Source: DAOMNN01 sp964404505
Lineage (GTDB): Bacteria; Pseudomonadota; Gammaproteobacteria; Burkholderiales; Rhodocyclaceae
Assembly: GCA_964404505.1 (NCBI GenBank)
Contig: CAYOKH010000008.1
Coordinates: 1-45,956 of the forward strand
Direction of reading: 5' to 3'
DNA length: 45,956 nt
A program made the position numbers and the translations under genes. The notes beneath the pieces were generated by a model. It saw nothing but the letters and a program-made list of their open reading frames with translations. It ran no database searches and had not been told where the DNA came from. Each line of letters begins with the position of its first letter. Within the stretch, counting starts at the first letter, position 1. This document shows positions 14,954 to 24,074 of this stretch, piece by piece.

Positions 14954-17851
14954 TCATTTCGCCGACCCTGCGAAATAGGCCAGCCAGCGCTTGAGCGCGC
15001 TCTTGCTACCGGGGTAGGGCGTCATCGGCGCGAACTGCGGCGAAGTCTCCGCAGGCTCCCCGGCGCCGGCCCTGTAGATACGCACGCGCACGTCGTACCA
15101 GGCCGCCTGGCCCGTCACCGGATCGGAATTGGAGATCGGCCCGTCCTGGGCGGGCAGCTCGTCCGATATCAGGTGATTCAACAGAAAGCCGAGTCGGGAT
15201 TCGTTGGCATCCGGCGTCAGATTCCAGGCCCCGGCGGCCTTGCCGATCGCGTTCCAGGTCCACACCGTCCCGGGTTCGACCGACTCCGAGCAGCGCGCCA
15301 TGCACCGCACCCTGCCCCACTGCGATTCCACCCAGATCCAGTCGCCGTCGGCGATACCGCCGATCCGGGCGGTGCGCGTGTTCACGTAAAGGTAGTTGTG
15401 GGCATGGATCTGGCGCAGCCATGCGTTCTGGGAGTCCCACGAGTGATACATCGCCATCGGGCGCTGCGTGATGGCTGCAAGCGGGTACTTGTGCTTGTCG
15501 GTAACGCTGATTTCGAGCGGCTCATAGTAGAACGGAAGGGGGTCGAAGTAGGTGATCAGGCGTTCCCTCAGATGCTCGGGCGGCTTGCGCGTGATTCCCT
15601 TGCCCTGCGCCGCAAGGCGAAATTTCTGCAGGACCTCGGAGTAGAGATGGATCAGGATCGGCTCTGCGTAACGTGTGATCCGGTTGCGCTGCGACCACTC
15701 CAGATAACCCTTGTTCCAGTTGCGCATGTACTGGTACGAGCGTGGCAGTTCGTAATGGAACATGCAATTGTTCTGGGCGTACATCTCCCACTGCCGTGGA
15801 TTGGGCTCGCCGCGCATGAACTTTTCGCCGCCCTTGCCGCGCCAACCCGCCAAAAAGCCGATCCCGGAACCCGGTTCGGTTTCGTAGTTGACAATGAAGT
15901 CCGGATAGTCACGGTACTTGCGGGTTCCGTCCTTGCGCACGAACGCCGGCAACGCGAGGCGGCTACCGAGTTCGATCAGCACCTCCTGAAACGGCTTGCA
16001 CTCCCCGGTCGGCGGGAGCACGGGCACGCGCACGGAATCGACCGGCCCATCGAACTCCGAGATCGGACGGTCGAGCATGGACATGACGTCGTGACGCTCG
16101 AGATAAGTGGTATCGGGCAGGATGAGGTCCGCAAATGCCGTCATTTCGGACTGGAACGCATCGCAAACCACGAGGAACGGAATCTTGTACTCGCCGTCCT
16201 CGTCCCGATCGTTGAGCATGTTCCTCACCTCCACCGTGTTCATGGTGGAGTTCCATGCCATGTTGGCCATGAAGATGAGCAGCGTATCGATGCGGTAGGG
16301 ATCGCCGCGCCACGCATTGGTAATGACATTGTGCATCATGCCGTGCACCGACAGCGGATATTCCCACGAGAACGCCTTGTCGATGCGCACCGGCTTGCCG
16401 TCCTCGTCCACAAAGAGGTCGTCGGGCTCTTCGGGCCATCCCAGGGCCAGGCCATCGAGCGGGGTATTCGGCTTGATCGCCAGAGGCGTATTGGGCGTCT
16501 TGGCACAGGGCGGGATCGGACGCGGGAACGGCGCCTTGTGACGGAACCCGCCCGGGCGGTCGATCGTGCCCAGCAGCGTCATCAGGATCGCCAGGGCGCG
16601 AATGCTGTGGAAGCCGTTGGAGTGTGCCGCCAGTCCGCGCATTGCGTGAAAGGCGACCGGATTGCCCGTAACCGTATCGTGTTCCTTGCCCCACGAATCC
16701 GTCCACGAGATGGGGAGTTCGATCTTCTGATCGCGCGCGGTGATTCCCATCTCGTGAGCAAGTCGCTTTATCGTCTCAGCCGGAATACCCGTGATCTGCG
16801 AGGCCCACTCCGGCGTGTAGTCCCTGACCCGCTCCTGCAGCAGCTGGAACGCCGGCTTCACCGACGTGCCATCGGACAGGCTGAACTCGCCCAGCAGAAA
16901 TGGATCTGCACCATCGCTGTGCGAAATCACCGCTCGATTGCCGTTCCGATCCCACCACAGCTTGTTAGGCGAGTCCGGACACCCCTCTTCCTCGGGCACC
17001 TCGGCGCGCAGGAGCATGCCGAACTCGTCGCTCCTCTCGTCCTGATTTACGAGCTGTCCGGCATTGGTGTAACGCACCAGGAAGTCGCGGTCGTAAAGGC
17101 CCTGCTCGATGATCTCGTGCACGATCGCGAGCAGCAGCGCGCCGTCCGTGCCGGGACGGATCGGCACCCATTCGTCGGCGATCGCGGAATATCCGGTGCG
17201 CACCGGATTGATCGAGACGAAGCGCCCGCCGGAGCGCTTGAACTTCGAGATCGCGATCTTGAGCGGATTGGAGTGGTGGTCCTCGGCGGTGCCGATCATC
17301 ACGAACAGCCGGGCCCGGTCGAGATCCGGGCCGCCGAACTCCCAGAACGATCCACCGATGGTGTAGATCATCCCGGCGGCCATGTTGACCGAGCAGAAGC
17401 CCCCGTGGGCCGCGTAGTTGGGTGTGCCGAACTGGCGCGCAAACAGGCCGGTCAGCGCCTGCATCTGGTCGCGCCCTGTGAACAATGCGAACTTCTTCGG
17501 ATCGGTCTCGCGAATTCTGCCGAGCCGCTCGGCAAGAATCGAGAACGCCTCTTCCCATTCGATCGGCTCGAATGCTCCCGCGCCCCGCTCCGATCCCTGC
17601 TTGCGCAGCAGCGGGCGGGTCAGTCGTGCCGGCGAGTACTGCTTCATGATGCCGGAACTGCCCTTCGCACAGATCACGCCCTGGTTGAGCGGATGCTCCG
17701 GATTACCGTCGATGTAACGCAATTCGCCGTCGCGCAGATGAACCCGGATGCCGCAGCGGCAGGCGCACATGTAGCAGGTCGTGGTGCGGACTTCGCACGC
17801 TGCGTCCGGTGCAGGTGGCTTGACGGGATCGTGCAGCGGAATTGACGGCAT
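14954..17851 (-). CDS. soeA: Sulfite dehydrogenase molybdopterin subunit SoeA
   Basis: A 965-residue complex-iron-sulfur molybdoenzyme catalytic subunit, proposed to oxidise sulfite directly to sulfate in the cytoplasm. The N-terminal [4Fe-4S] motif has Cys26, 29, 33 and 61 (C-x2-C-x3-C-x27-C), and no twin-arginine signal precedes it. Further MGD-binding segments include FALFTGRDQMQALTGLFARQ, FGTPNYAAHGGFCSVNMAAG and the C-terminal NYLYVNTRTARIGGIADGDW. The start at 17851 (MPSIPLHDPVKPP) is chosen because the longer frame upstream is weakly protein-like. The three-gene order soeABC beside dsr genes, as in purple sulfur bacteria, argues for SoeA over polysulfide or thiosulfate reductase. Confidence 0.93.
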   Translation of the reverse strand: MPSIPLHDPVKPPAPDAACEVRTTTCYMCACRCGIRVHLRDGELRYIDGNPEHPLNQGVICAKGSSGIMKQYSPARLTRPLLRKQGSERGAGAFEPIEWEEAFSILAERLGRIRETDPKKFALFTGRDQMQALTGLFARQFGTPNYAAHGGFCSVNMAAGMIYTIGGSFWEFGGPDLDRARLFVMIGTAEDHHSNPLKIAISKFKRSGGRFVSINPVRTGYSAIADEWVPIRPGTDGALLLAIVHEIIEQGLYDRDFLVRYTNAGQLVNQDERSDEFGMLLRAEVPEEEGCPDSPNKLWWDRNGNRAVISHSDGADPFLLGEFSLSDGTSVKPAFQLLQERVRDYTPEWASQITGIPAETIKRLAHEMGITARDQKIELPISWTDSWGKEHDTVTGNPVAFHAMRGLAAHSNGFHSIRALAILMTLLGTIDRPGGFRHKAPFPRPIPPCAKTPNTPLAIKPNTPLDGLALGWPEEPDDLFVDEDGKPVRIDKAFSWEYPLSVHGMMHNVITNAWRGDPYRIDTLLIFMANMAWNSTMNTVEVRNMLNDRDEDGEYKIPFLVVCDAFQSEMTAFADLILPDTTYLERHDVMSMLDRPISEFDGPVDSVRVPVLPPTGECKPFQEVLIELGSRLALPAFVRKDGTRKYRDYPDFIVNYETEPGSGIGFLAGWRGKGGEKFMRGEPNPRQWEMYAQNNCMFHYELPRSYQYMRNWNKGYLEWSQRNRITRYAEPILIHLYSEVLQKFRLAAQGKGITRKPPEHLRERLITYFDPLPFYYEPLEISVTDKHKYPLAAITQRPMAMYHSWDSQNAWLRQIHAHNYLYVNTRTARIGGIADGDWIWVESQWGRVRCMARCSESVEPGTVWTWNAIGKAAGAWNLTPDANESRLGFLLNHLISDELPAQDGPISNSDPVTGQAAWYDVRVRIYRAGAGEPAETSPQFAPMTPYPGSKSALKRWLAYFAGSAK

Positions 17852-18220
17852 GAACGGGTTGCTCTCTCTGTACGGGCCTGTCCCGCCTCTTCCGGTCGGG
17901 GCTGCCGCTATTAGGCGCAAGCGTCGAGCCGCTGTCTATAACCGGCTCGGGCAGCCGCTCACCCCCCATGTGGGTAGCCTTGCTACTATATACGCAGGTG
18001 TTGCGCGTTCGTAGCATTGCGTCGTTCGTGAGTCGTTCCTGAACCGAATCCGCCGATCTTGTTCCAATTAAGGCGAGAACTCTGATCGCGGTCAAAGTCG
18101 GTCGCATTGATTCGTGTTTTACTCTATATTAGTTCCGACTGAAGTACAGCGAGCTGCAGCCGCCACGTGAGCGCGCCGAAGAAGCAGCCGGAACCCCGGG
18201 AAGTGAGGAGGAGATGATCG
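17852..18220. promoter_or_regulatory. Divergent promoter region, soeA and two-component system
   Basis: A 369-bp gap between soeA (minus) and the sensor kinase (plus). It carries the third motif copy at 17960-17974 and two AT-rich stretches, TACTATATACG at 17984-17994 and TTTTACTCTATATTAG at 18117-18132, suitable for divergent promoters. No clean -35/-10 pair could be assigned. No gene is seen in it. Confidence 0.45.
17960..17974. promoter_or_regulatory. Candidate regulator-binding site, copy 2 (weaker)
   Basis: CACCCCCCATGTGGG, followed by TAGC, shares CCCATGTGGG with the complement of the site upstream of qmoA (42386-42402). The match is shorter than between the other two copies. It is 109 bp upstream of soeA and 247 bp upstream of the sensor kinase. 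Confidence 0.33.
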
Positions 18221-19408
18221 ATGCGTGTCCAGCCGAACCGACGGCGGGAGAGCATTACATCCTGTAAACAGGAACTGATGGTCGAGCCCAGGGTCGTCGA
18301 CGCCAGCGACGGTGCTTTCCGGGCGCCACTGGAACAGTTGCTGCGGGCGATCGTGACGCTCGCCGGTGCGGATGCGGCTGCCATTCGCCATCTCGAGCAG
18401 GATACCCATCAGTTGAGGCTGGTGGCCGCGGTCGGCATGCCGGCGAGCCTTCTGAAGTCGGCATTCCGCGTGGCGGACTCCTGTGGCACCTGCGGCGAGA
18501 CAGTGGCCCGCAACAAGGCACGTCATTCGGCCAAGTCGTGCAGTTGCGCCATCGAAGTCGGCAAGCTCACGGCCTCCGCGACCGGTCATCGGGCCTTCGT
18601 TGTGCCCCTCCATCATCGCGGCGCCGCCTGCGGTGTCCTGAAGCTCTTTCTGCCGGCGCGTCGCAAGCTCCCGCAATCGTTGTCGCCACTGCTTGCCGCT
18701 CTGGGCGAGATGGTCGGATTGACGCTGGAGAACAGCCGACTGATGCAGAAGAACCTGCAGGCGAGCCTGAACCACGAACGTCACATCCTGGCGAACGAGG
18801 TTCACGATTCGCTGGCGCAGAATCTGGTGTCGATGCGTCTGCGCACCCCACTGCTGCGTGATGCGATCGCCGAGCGCGACGACTCGCGAGCATTCCGCTA
18901 TCTTGACGAACTGGAGGAATCGCTGATCGTTTCGCATCGCCGCGTTCGTGCGCTGATCACCCACTTTCGCAGCGAAATGGACCCGCGCGGTCTGTTGCAC
19001 GCCCTCGATGAGGCGGTGGCGGGATTCCGCGAGATGGGGGAGATCGATGTCGATTTCGACAACCGCGTCGCCTGCCTACGGCTCTCTCCGGAGCAGCAGC
19101 TGCAGGTCTTTCACGTGGTCAGCGAGGCGCTGGCCAACGTGATGAAGCACGCCAAGGCGCGCAATTGCCGCTTGACGATCGATGAACGGGACGGACAGTA
19201 TGTCATCGAAGTCGAGGACGACGGCATCGGCCTGGCCGCGGATATCGACAACACCACCGAGCACGGCCATTTCGGCCTCAACATCATGCGCGAACGCGTC
19301 GACCAGCTGGGCGGTCATATCGAGTTCACGAGCGAAGCAGGCGCCGGCACGCGCATCCAGCTCCGCTTCCCCGCGACTGCGTCGGAAGGAAGTTACTACC
19401 ATGAATGA
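18221..19408 (+). CDS. Cytoplasmic GAF-domain histidine kinase, NarX-like
   Basis: A 395-residue kinase with no membrane segment. Residues 35-170 look like a GAF domain carrying a Cys group (Cys88 and Cys91 in SCGTCGETVA, Cys107 and Cys109 in KSCSCAIE), a candidate metal, Fe-S or thiol redox sensor. A HisKA_3 dimerisation domain follows with phospho-acceptor His195 in NEVHDSLAQNLVSMR, then a HATPase with DDGIGLAADID and the HFGLNIMRERVDQLGG box. It most resembles the cytoplasmic half of NarX/NreB-type kinases. It overlaps the response-regulator gene by 8 bp and lies between soe and dsr, so control of these operons is a reasonable guess. The start follows GAGGAGGAG. Confidence 0.9.
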   Translation: MRVQPNRRRESITSCKQELMVEPRVVDASDGAFRAPLEQLLRAIVTLAGADAAAIRHLEQDTHQLRLVAAVGMPASLLKSAFRVADSCGTCGETVARNKARHSAKSCSCAIEVGKLTASATGHRAFVVPLHHRGAACGVLKLFLPARRKLPQSLSPLLAALGEMVGLTLENSRLMQKNLQASLNHERHILANEVHDSLAQNLVSMRLRTPLLRDAIAERDDSRAFRYLDELEESLIVSHRRVRALITHFRSEMDPRGLLHALDEAVAGFREMGEIDVDFDNRVACLRLSPEQQLQVFHVVSEALANVMKHAKARNCRLTIDERDGQYVIEVEDDGIGLAADIDNTTEHGHFGLNIMRERVDQLGGHIEFTSEAGAGTRIQLRFPATASEGSYYHE

Positions 19409-20129
19409 ACGGATCAGCGTTGTGCTCATCGACGACCACGGCCTTTGTCGTCGCGGCCTCAAGGAACTTCTCGAACTGCGTGCGGGCATTACCGTCCTGG
19501 GTACCACGGGCGATCCCGACGAGGCGGTCGAACTCATCCAGCAGCAGGTTCCCGACCTCGTGATCATGGATCTGAAGATGCCGGCGATGGACGGTATCAC
19601 ACTGCTGCAGAAGCTGCGCCGCGAAGGCTGTGACGTTCCCGTGACCATGCTTACCATGAGCGCCACGCAGGAAGACATGGCGAACGCCCTGCGGGCCGGT
19701 GCCCGCGGTTACCTGCTCAAGGACATGGACCCCGACGACGTGATCGACTCGATCCGGCGTATTGCACGGGGCGAGATGGTGGTCGCTCCGGCAATGTCGC
19801 TCAAGCTCGCAAAGATCCTGCAGAGCGGCAACGCAGACCAGGCACCCGAGAAATCGGAGCGGCTGACCGCACGTGAGCAGGAGATCCTGCAGCTACTTGC
19901 GGGTGCCAAGAGCAACAAGGCGATCGCGCGCGAACTGAACATCAGCCATGACACGGTAAAGCTGCATGTGCGCCACATCCTCGCAAAACTCAACTTCAGC
20001 TCGCGCGTCGAAGCAGCGGTGTATGCGGTCGAGCAAGGCATGGTACCCAGTCACAGCTCATCCGACACGGAGATGGACGAGCAGCACGCGCTGCACTCCG
20101 GGCGCCACCGTACCCACGACGCGAACTGA
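19401..20129 (+). CDS. NarL/FixJ family response regulator
   Basis: A 242-residue regulator. The receiver domain starts MNERISVVLIDDHGLCRRGL, with phospho-acceptor Asp57 in DLVIMDLKMPAMDG and the conserved Lys in GARGYLLKDMDPDD. After a linker the LuxR-type HTH reads LTAREQEILQLLAGAKSNKA...NISHDTVKLHVRHIL, which is close to NarL. A hydrophilic tail of about 25 residues rich in Ser, His and Asp follows (HSSSDTEMDEQHALHSGRH). It is translationally coupled to the kinase. Its stop is 25 bp from the convergent dsrR stop. Confidence 0.94.
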   Translation: MNERISVVLIDDHGLCRRGLKELLELRAGITVLGTTGDPDEAVELIQQQVPDLVIMDLKMPAMDGITLLQKLRREGCDVPVTMLTMSATQEDMANALRAGARGYLLKDMDPDDVIDSIRRIARGEMVVAPAMSLKLAKILQSGNADQAPEKSERLTAREQEILQLLAGAKSNKAIARELNISHDTVKLHVRHILAKLNFSSRVEAAVYAVEQGMVPSHSSSDTEMDEQHALHSGRHRTHDAN

Positions 20130-20154
20130 CATCCACCGTCCGGTGGTTACCGGC

Positions 20155-20496
20155 TCAGCCGCCGCCGGCGCTGCCGCAACCGCCGCAGCCCCCCGTAGCG
20201 CAACCTGACGTCTGCTCGGGCGCGACGAGCACGAATCCGAAGCGTCCGGGTTCGACCTCCGCATAGTCCAGAACAAGGTCCTCGAGCAGCGGCTGGCTGA
20301 TCGGGGATACGAGCACGAGCACGCCCTCGCTCTCCACGCTCAGATCGTGCTCCCGCTGCAGGTCGAACCCCATCCCCAGCGCGAGACTGCCATCGTCCTG
20401 TTCCTTAGCCGCCAGACGCAGCGCAAGGTCCTCGTCGTCGAGCTCCAGCATGGCGCGGCGGACCTGTTCGCCCGCAGAAGGTGTCAATGTAATCAT
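20155..20496 (-). CDS. dsrR: DsrR, IscA-like protein of the dsr operon
   Basis: A 113-residue protein with an A-type carrier fold (MITLTPSAGEQVRRAML, then LALRLAAKEQDDGSLALGMGFD, then GVLVLVSPISQPLLEDLVLDY). DsrR of Allochromatium is IscA-related, is thought not to bind Fe-S through the usual Cys, and affects dsr gene expression after transcription. Here the early IscA Cys is absent, but the C-terminus is CATGGCGGCGSAGGG, with three Cys in a Gly-rich tail. It is the last gene of the dsr operon, 78 bp after dsrN, with an AGAGGGAC site before the ATG at 20496. Confidence 0.86.
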   Translation of the reverse strand: MITLTPSAGEQVRRAMLELDDEDLALRLAAKEQDDGSLALGMGFDLQREHDLSVESEGVLVLVSPISQPLLEDLVLDYAEVEPGRFGFVLVAPEQTSGCATGGCGGCGSAGGG

Positions 20497-20574
20497 GGTG
20501 TCCCTCTTCCGCTCACAGTCCTCGCTACGCGGCGCCCGCACAAGTACCCCGCATTGCGCCGCGCGAAAATCCAC

Positions 20575-22098
20575 TCATGATGCTGCGGCAAGCGCAGCGT
20601 CGCGCTGCGCCTCGCGTTCGCGCTGACGCTTGATCTGCAGCGCATAAGTGACAAACCGGCTCGCCCAGTTGCAGGAGCCGACGCTGCGCATGTGCGCATA
20701 TGAGGCAAGGACGTTGCGGTACAGGAGCCCGTCGTTGCGCCCGTCGACCCCGTGGCCGCGCTTGACCCGGTAAGCGAATCGAACGTCCTCGTCGAGATTC
20801 TCGAGGCTCGAATAGTGAAACTCGTGCGCCCGGATCACTTCTTCGTGGAGCGCAGTTCCTGGCCAGGGAGCCGCCGCCGTTTCAACCAGTTCGACATAGC
20901 CACGCCCGACCGGACGTCGATGCATCACGACGTCACCGGGAATGGCACCGACCATCTGATGGCAGCTATCCTGCATGCGCAGGCTGCGCGCCAGGTACAT
21001 CAGCCCGCCGCATTCGGCGTACACCGGCATCCCGTTCGCGATGACCGCCCGGATGTCGGTGCGCAGCGTGGCGTTCGCCTCGAGCTCCGCGGCAAACATC
21101 TCCGGAAAACCTCCTCCGATGAAGAGCGCATCGACCGCCGGCAGATGAGGATCGTCGATCGTGTCGAACGGAACGACTTGCGCCCCGGCCGTCGTCAATG
21201 CTTCCAGATCGTCGGCATAGTAGAAACCGAAGACCTTGTCCATCGCGACGCCGAGCCGCAACCGCGGCGCTCGCCTGCGCGCCAGCTGCGCCACCGCCGT
21301 CGCCGGACGCCTGCTCGCTCTGCCGCGACCCGTGGACGCGGGCGTATCGACATGAATTACCGTATCGTCGGTACGGGACTCGGGCACTGACGGGCGTTCA
21401 TCGTCGGAAAGAGGCGAAGCCATGCGCGCCACCTCGATCACACGCTGCAGATCGACCTGACGCGCAATTGCTTCGCCGATGCATGCGATCTGCGCCTCGG
21501 CCTCACCTGCCTCGTTGCTGGGCATCAGGCCCAGATGTCGCTCGACGATGGCGAGCCGGTCGTCGGCGTGCACCGCCCCCAGAACCGAAATGTCCGTATA
21601 GTGCTCGATCACCGCGCGCAGCTTGGCTTCGTGACGCGCGCCACCCAGGTTGTTCAGGATCACGCCGGCAATGCGTATGTCCGGATCGAAAGCCTGGTAA
21701 CCGAGGAGCAAGGGCGCGATTCCCCGCGTCATCCCGCGCGCATCGACCACCAGTACGACCGGCAGACCCAGGGCCGCCGCCAGTGCGGCATTGCTGTTGC
21801 TGCCGTCGAGTGCAAGACCGTCGTAGAGTCCCTTGTTGCCTTCGACCAGACAAAGGTCGGCTCCCAGCGCATGGAGTCGGAAAAGGCGGCGGATCTCGTC
21901 CATGCCCATCAGGAACGGGTCCAGATTGAAACAGGGCCTGCCGGCAGAGCGGGCAAGCCACATCGGATCGATGTAATCGGGACCTTTCTTGAATGGCTGG
22001 ACGATCAGGCCGCGCGCCGACAGTGCCGCGCACAGCCCGATGCTGATCGTGGTCTTGCCCGAAGACTTGTGTGCGGCGGAGATCAGCAGACGCGACAT
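20575..22098 (-). CDS. dsrN: DsrN, sirohaem amidase (CobB/CbiA-like)
   Basis: A 507-residue protein of the cobyrinic acid a,c-diamide synthase family. The P-loop-like SAAHKSSGKTTISIGLCAAL is at the N-terminus, and PFKKGPDYIDPMWLARSAGRPCFNLDPFLM is the CbiA substrate-binding signature. A class I glutaminase domain fills the C-terminal half, with the nucleophile in VYAECGGLMYLA and HRRPVGRGYVELVET after it. DsrN amidates sirohaem to the sirohaem amide used by DsrAB, with glutamine and ATP. It lies 9 bp after dsrP. Family members in cobalamin synthesis look similar; the operon decides the assignment. Confidence 0.94.
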   Translation of the reverse strand: MSRLLISAAHKSSGKTTISIGLCAALSARGLIVQPFKKGPDYIDPMWLARSAGRPCFNLDPFLMGMDEIRRLFRLHALGADLCLVEGNKGLYDGLALDGSNSNAALAAALGLPVVLVVDARGMTRGIAPLLLGYQAFDPDIRIAGVILNNLGGARHEAKLRAVIEHYTDISVLGAVHADDRLAIVERHLGLMPSNEAGEAEAQIACIGEAIARQVDLQRVIEVARMASPLSDDERPSVPESRTDDTVIHVDTPASTGRGRASRRPATAVAQLARRRAPRLRLGVAMDKVFGFYYADDLEALTTAGAQVVPFDTIDDPHLPAVDALFIGGGFPEMFAAELEANATLRTDIRAVIANGMPVYAECGGLMYLARSLRMQDSCHQMVGAIPGDVVMHRRPVGRGYVELVETAAAPWPGTALHEEVIRAHEFHYSSLENLDEDVRFAYRVKRGHGVDGRNDGLLYRNVLASYAHMRSVGSCNWASRFVTYALQIKRQREREAQRDAALAAAS

Positions 22099-22107
22099 GG
22101 CGGCACC

Positions 22108-23316
22108 TCAGCCGGTCCGGCCCTCGGCCTCGTCGACCGCGGCGACCTCGTCAACGCGCATGAATGGCAGGACGCGCAGCCCCAGCACGGTCGCAGCGAA
22201 TGCGACGCCGATTCCGCCCAGCCCCAGGGCAACCTCGGGGAAGCTCGGTCGGTAGTGCTCGATCGCGCCGTCGAAGAAGCTGCTGGTCACCACATAACCC
22301 GGAAAGATCTCGAGCGGATAGGCCTGTCCGCCGATGATGAACACGTACAGATGAGCGAATGCCCCGAACAGGACAAGCCCGCACGCGATCAGAAGCATTC
22401 GCGCGTTGGCGAATGCCGGATGAAAGATCATCACCAAAGGCACCATGGTCCCGAGCACCACGTAGCCGCCCCAGAACAACAGCGGGTAGATGCCTCCGTC
22501 GACCAGGATGAAGCGCTCGAAATCCGTCTGCCGCGCGAAATAAAGGTTTGTCAGGTGATACACGATCACGAAGTAGAGCACAGCGACCACGAAAATGCCC
22601 AGCAGACGCGCCATGCGCTGACGCACGGCGACATCGACCTGGCGATCGTGCCATGCGAAAACGCCCGCCTGCACGAGCAGGAAGATCGCCATGCCCCAGG
22701 CGAGCGACATCACGATGAACATCGGCGCCAGCACTGCGGAGTGGTAGGCCTGGCGCGCAACCAGGAATGCGAAAATGACACCCGTGCCGGTCGTCAGCAC
22801 GAAGCGCCACACGAGGGCCGCAAGACCGGCATACTTCGAATAGCGGTTCATGCGCCGCTCCATCAGGGTCCACAGATAGAATGCCACGATCGCAAACAGG
22901 CCGCTGTAGAGCAGGACATTCCACGCAAACACCGAGGTGGCGTTGTAGTGGGTCGCCGCGATGACGACACGGTCCGGCCGCCCCAGGTCAAGCATCAGCA
23001 CCGCCAGGCCACCGGCGAGCAGCGCCAGGGACAGCAGGCCCGAGAGCTTCGCGCGCGCCTTGTACAGCGGCTTGCCGAACACCGACCCGACGGAGGCGAC
23101 GTTGAGCACGCCCGATGCGGCGACGATCAAGAAGATCGCGAACACGTGGGGCATGCCCCAGACCACCTGGTTCGTCATCCCCGTGATCGCATGGCCATGC
23201 GCATGCATCACCCAGGCTGCCCAAGCGCCACCCACCACGAGGAGGCCCCCCAGAGCCAGCAGGAGATAGAAGTTGCGTTCTTCCGAGCGGGGATTGGCGT
23301 GCGTGGACACGTTCAT
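22108..23316 (-). CDS. dsrP: DsrP, NrfD-type membrane subunit of DsrMKJOP
   Basis: A 402-residue integral membrane protein of the NrfD/PsrC family with roughly ten transmembrane segments, from LLLALGGLLVVGGAWAAWVMHAHG to GLGGIGVAFAATVLGLRVLP. It exchanges electrons with the quinone pool in the periplasm-facing DsrJOP module of the DsrMKJOP complex. Its ATG overlaps the dsrO stop (ATGA), showing translational coupling. The last 15 residues are acidic (VDEVAAVDEAEGRTG) and extend into the cytoplasm or periplasm. Confidence 0.95.
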   Translation of the reverse strand: MNVSTHANPRSEERNFYLLLALGGLLVVGGAWAAWVMHAHGHAITGMTNQVVWGMPHVFAIFLIVAASGVLNVASVGSVFGKPLYKARAKLSGLLSLALLAGGLAVLMLDLGRPDRVVIAATHYNATSVFAWNVLLYSGLFAIVAFYLWTLMERRMNRYSKYAGLAALVWRFVLTTGTGVIFAFLVARQAYHSAVLAPMFIVMSLAWGMAIFLLVQAGVFAWHDRQVDVAVRQRMARLLGIFVVAVLYFVIVYHLTNLYFARQTDFERFILVDGGIYPLLFWGGYVVLGTMVPLVMIFHPAFANARMLLIACGLVLFGAFAHLYVFIIGGQAYPLEIFPGYVVTSSFFDGAIEHYRPSFPEVALGLGGIGVAFAATVLGLRVLPFMRVDEVAAVDEAEGRTG

Positions 23317-24074
23317 ATTCCTTGATAGCGGACGCCGGTGTCGAGGCGCAGGTCGGCACGGACCTGGGTCGAAGCCACCTCGCGCAGGCGCCGCGAGATC
23401 TCGCTTTCCGGATCGTTCAGGTCACCGAAGATGATTGCTTCGTGGCCGGCTTCGGCACAGGCTTCCACGCACGCAGGCGTCTGCCCCTTGTCCACCCGAT
23501 GCACGCACAGCGTGCACGACTCGACGCAGCCCTGACCGCGGGGAACCTCGGGATTCTGATTGGTCAGCGGTTCATGCACGAAGGAGCGCGCCTTGTATGG
23601 ACAGGCCATCATGCAGTAGCGGCAGCCGATGCAGGTGTGACGATCGACGAGCACGATGCCGTCCGCCCGCTTGAACGACGCTCCGGTCGGGCACACGTCG
23701 ACGCACGGCGGGTTCGCACAGTGCTGACACATCATCGGCAGCGACGCCTTCCGTCCCGTCGACACTTCCTCGAGTTCGATCTTGCGGATCCACTGCGGCC
23801 GCTGGCGCTCGTCGATGCCGGTCGCACCGGCCAGTTCGAGACCGTTCTCCCGGTTGCACGCCGACACGCATTCGTCGCACCCGGAACTGCAGCGCGTGGT
23901 GTCGATGAGCATACCCCAGCGCACCTTGCCCGTGACCGGCTGCCCCGGTGCCCGTGCCGATGCCACCTCGATCAGGGTGATCCCCGGCGCGACCATTATC
24001 CCGGCGAGTGCCGCAGCCGATGCTGCGAGGAAGTCGCGACGCGACGCACCGGAACTCGGCTTGCGCCCGCTCAT
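23313..24074 (-). CDS. dsrO: DsrO, periplasmic iron-sulfur subunit
   Basis: A 253-residue ferredoxin-type protein with a twin-arginine signal (SRRDFLAASAAALAGIMVAPG), so it is exported folded. Cys clusters CSSGCDECVSAC, CQHCANPPCVDVC, CIGCRYCMMAC and CVESCTLCVHRV...CVEAC can hold up to four [4Fe-4S] centres. It carries electrons between DsrJ and DsrP. The start at 24074 overlaps the dsrJ stop (ATGA) and its own stop overlaps the dsrP start, so J, O and P are coupled. The longer frame upstream is the shadow of dsrJ. Confidence 0.95.
   Translation of the reverse strand: MSGRKPSSGASRRDFLAASAAALAGIMVAPGITLIEVASARAPGQPVTGKVRWGMLIDTTRCSSGCDECVSACNRENGLELAGATGIDERQRPQWIRKIELEEVSTGRKASLPMMCQHCANPPCVDVCPTGASFKRADGIVLVDRHTCIGCRYCMMACPYKARSFVHEPLTNQNPEVPRGQGCVESCTLCVHRVDKGQTPACVEACAEAGHEAIIFGDLNDPESEISRRLREVASTQVRADLRLDTGVRYQGI

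Noticed and set aside
14855..17845. A 996-codon open frame on the plus strand
   Set aside because: It lies antisense to soeA, is Arg/His/Gly-rich with no domain sense, and is a GC-rich shadow frame.
14954..17851. Polysulfide, thiosulfate or tetrathionate reductase for the molybdoenzyme
   Set aside because: No twin-arginine signal, and the A-B-C order next to dsr genes fits the cytoplasmic SoeABC better.
20134..20147. CCACCG-TC-CGGTGG stem between the response regulator and dsrR as a terminator
   Set aside because: Very short loop and no U-run on either strand; not strong enough to call.
21535..23325. A 596-codon plus-strand frame
   Set aside because: Antisense to dsrP and dsrN; extremely His/Gln/Arg-rich and without any known motif.
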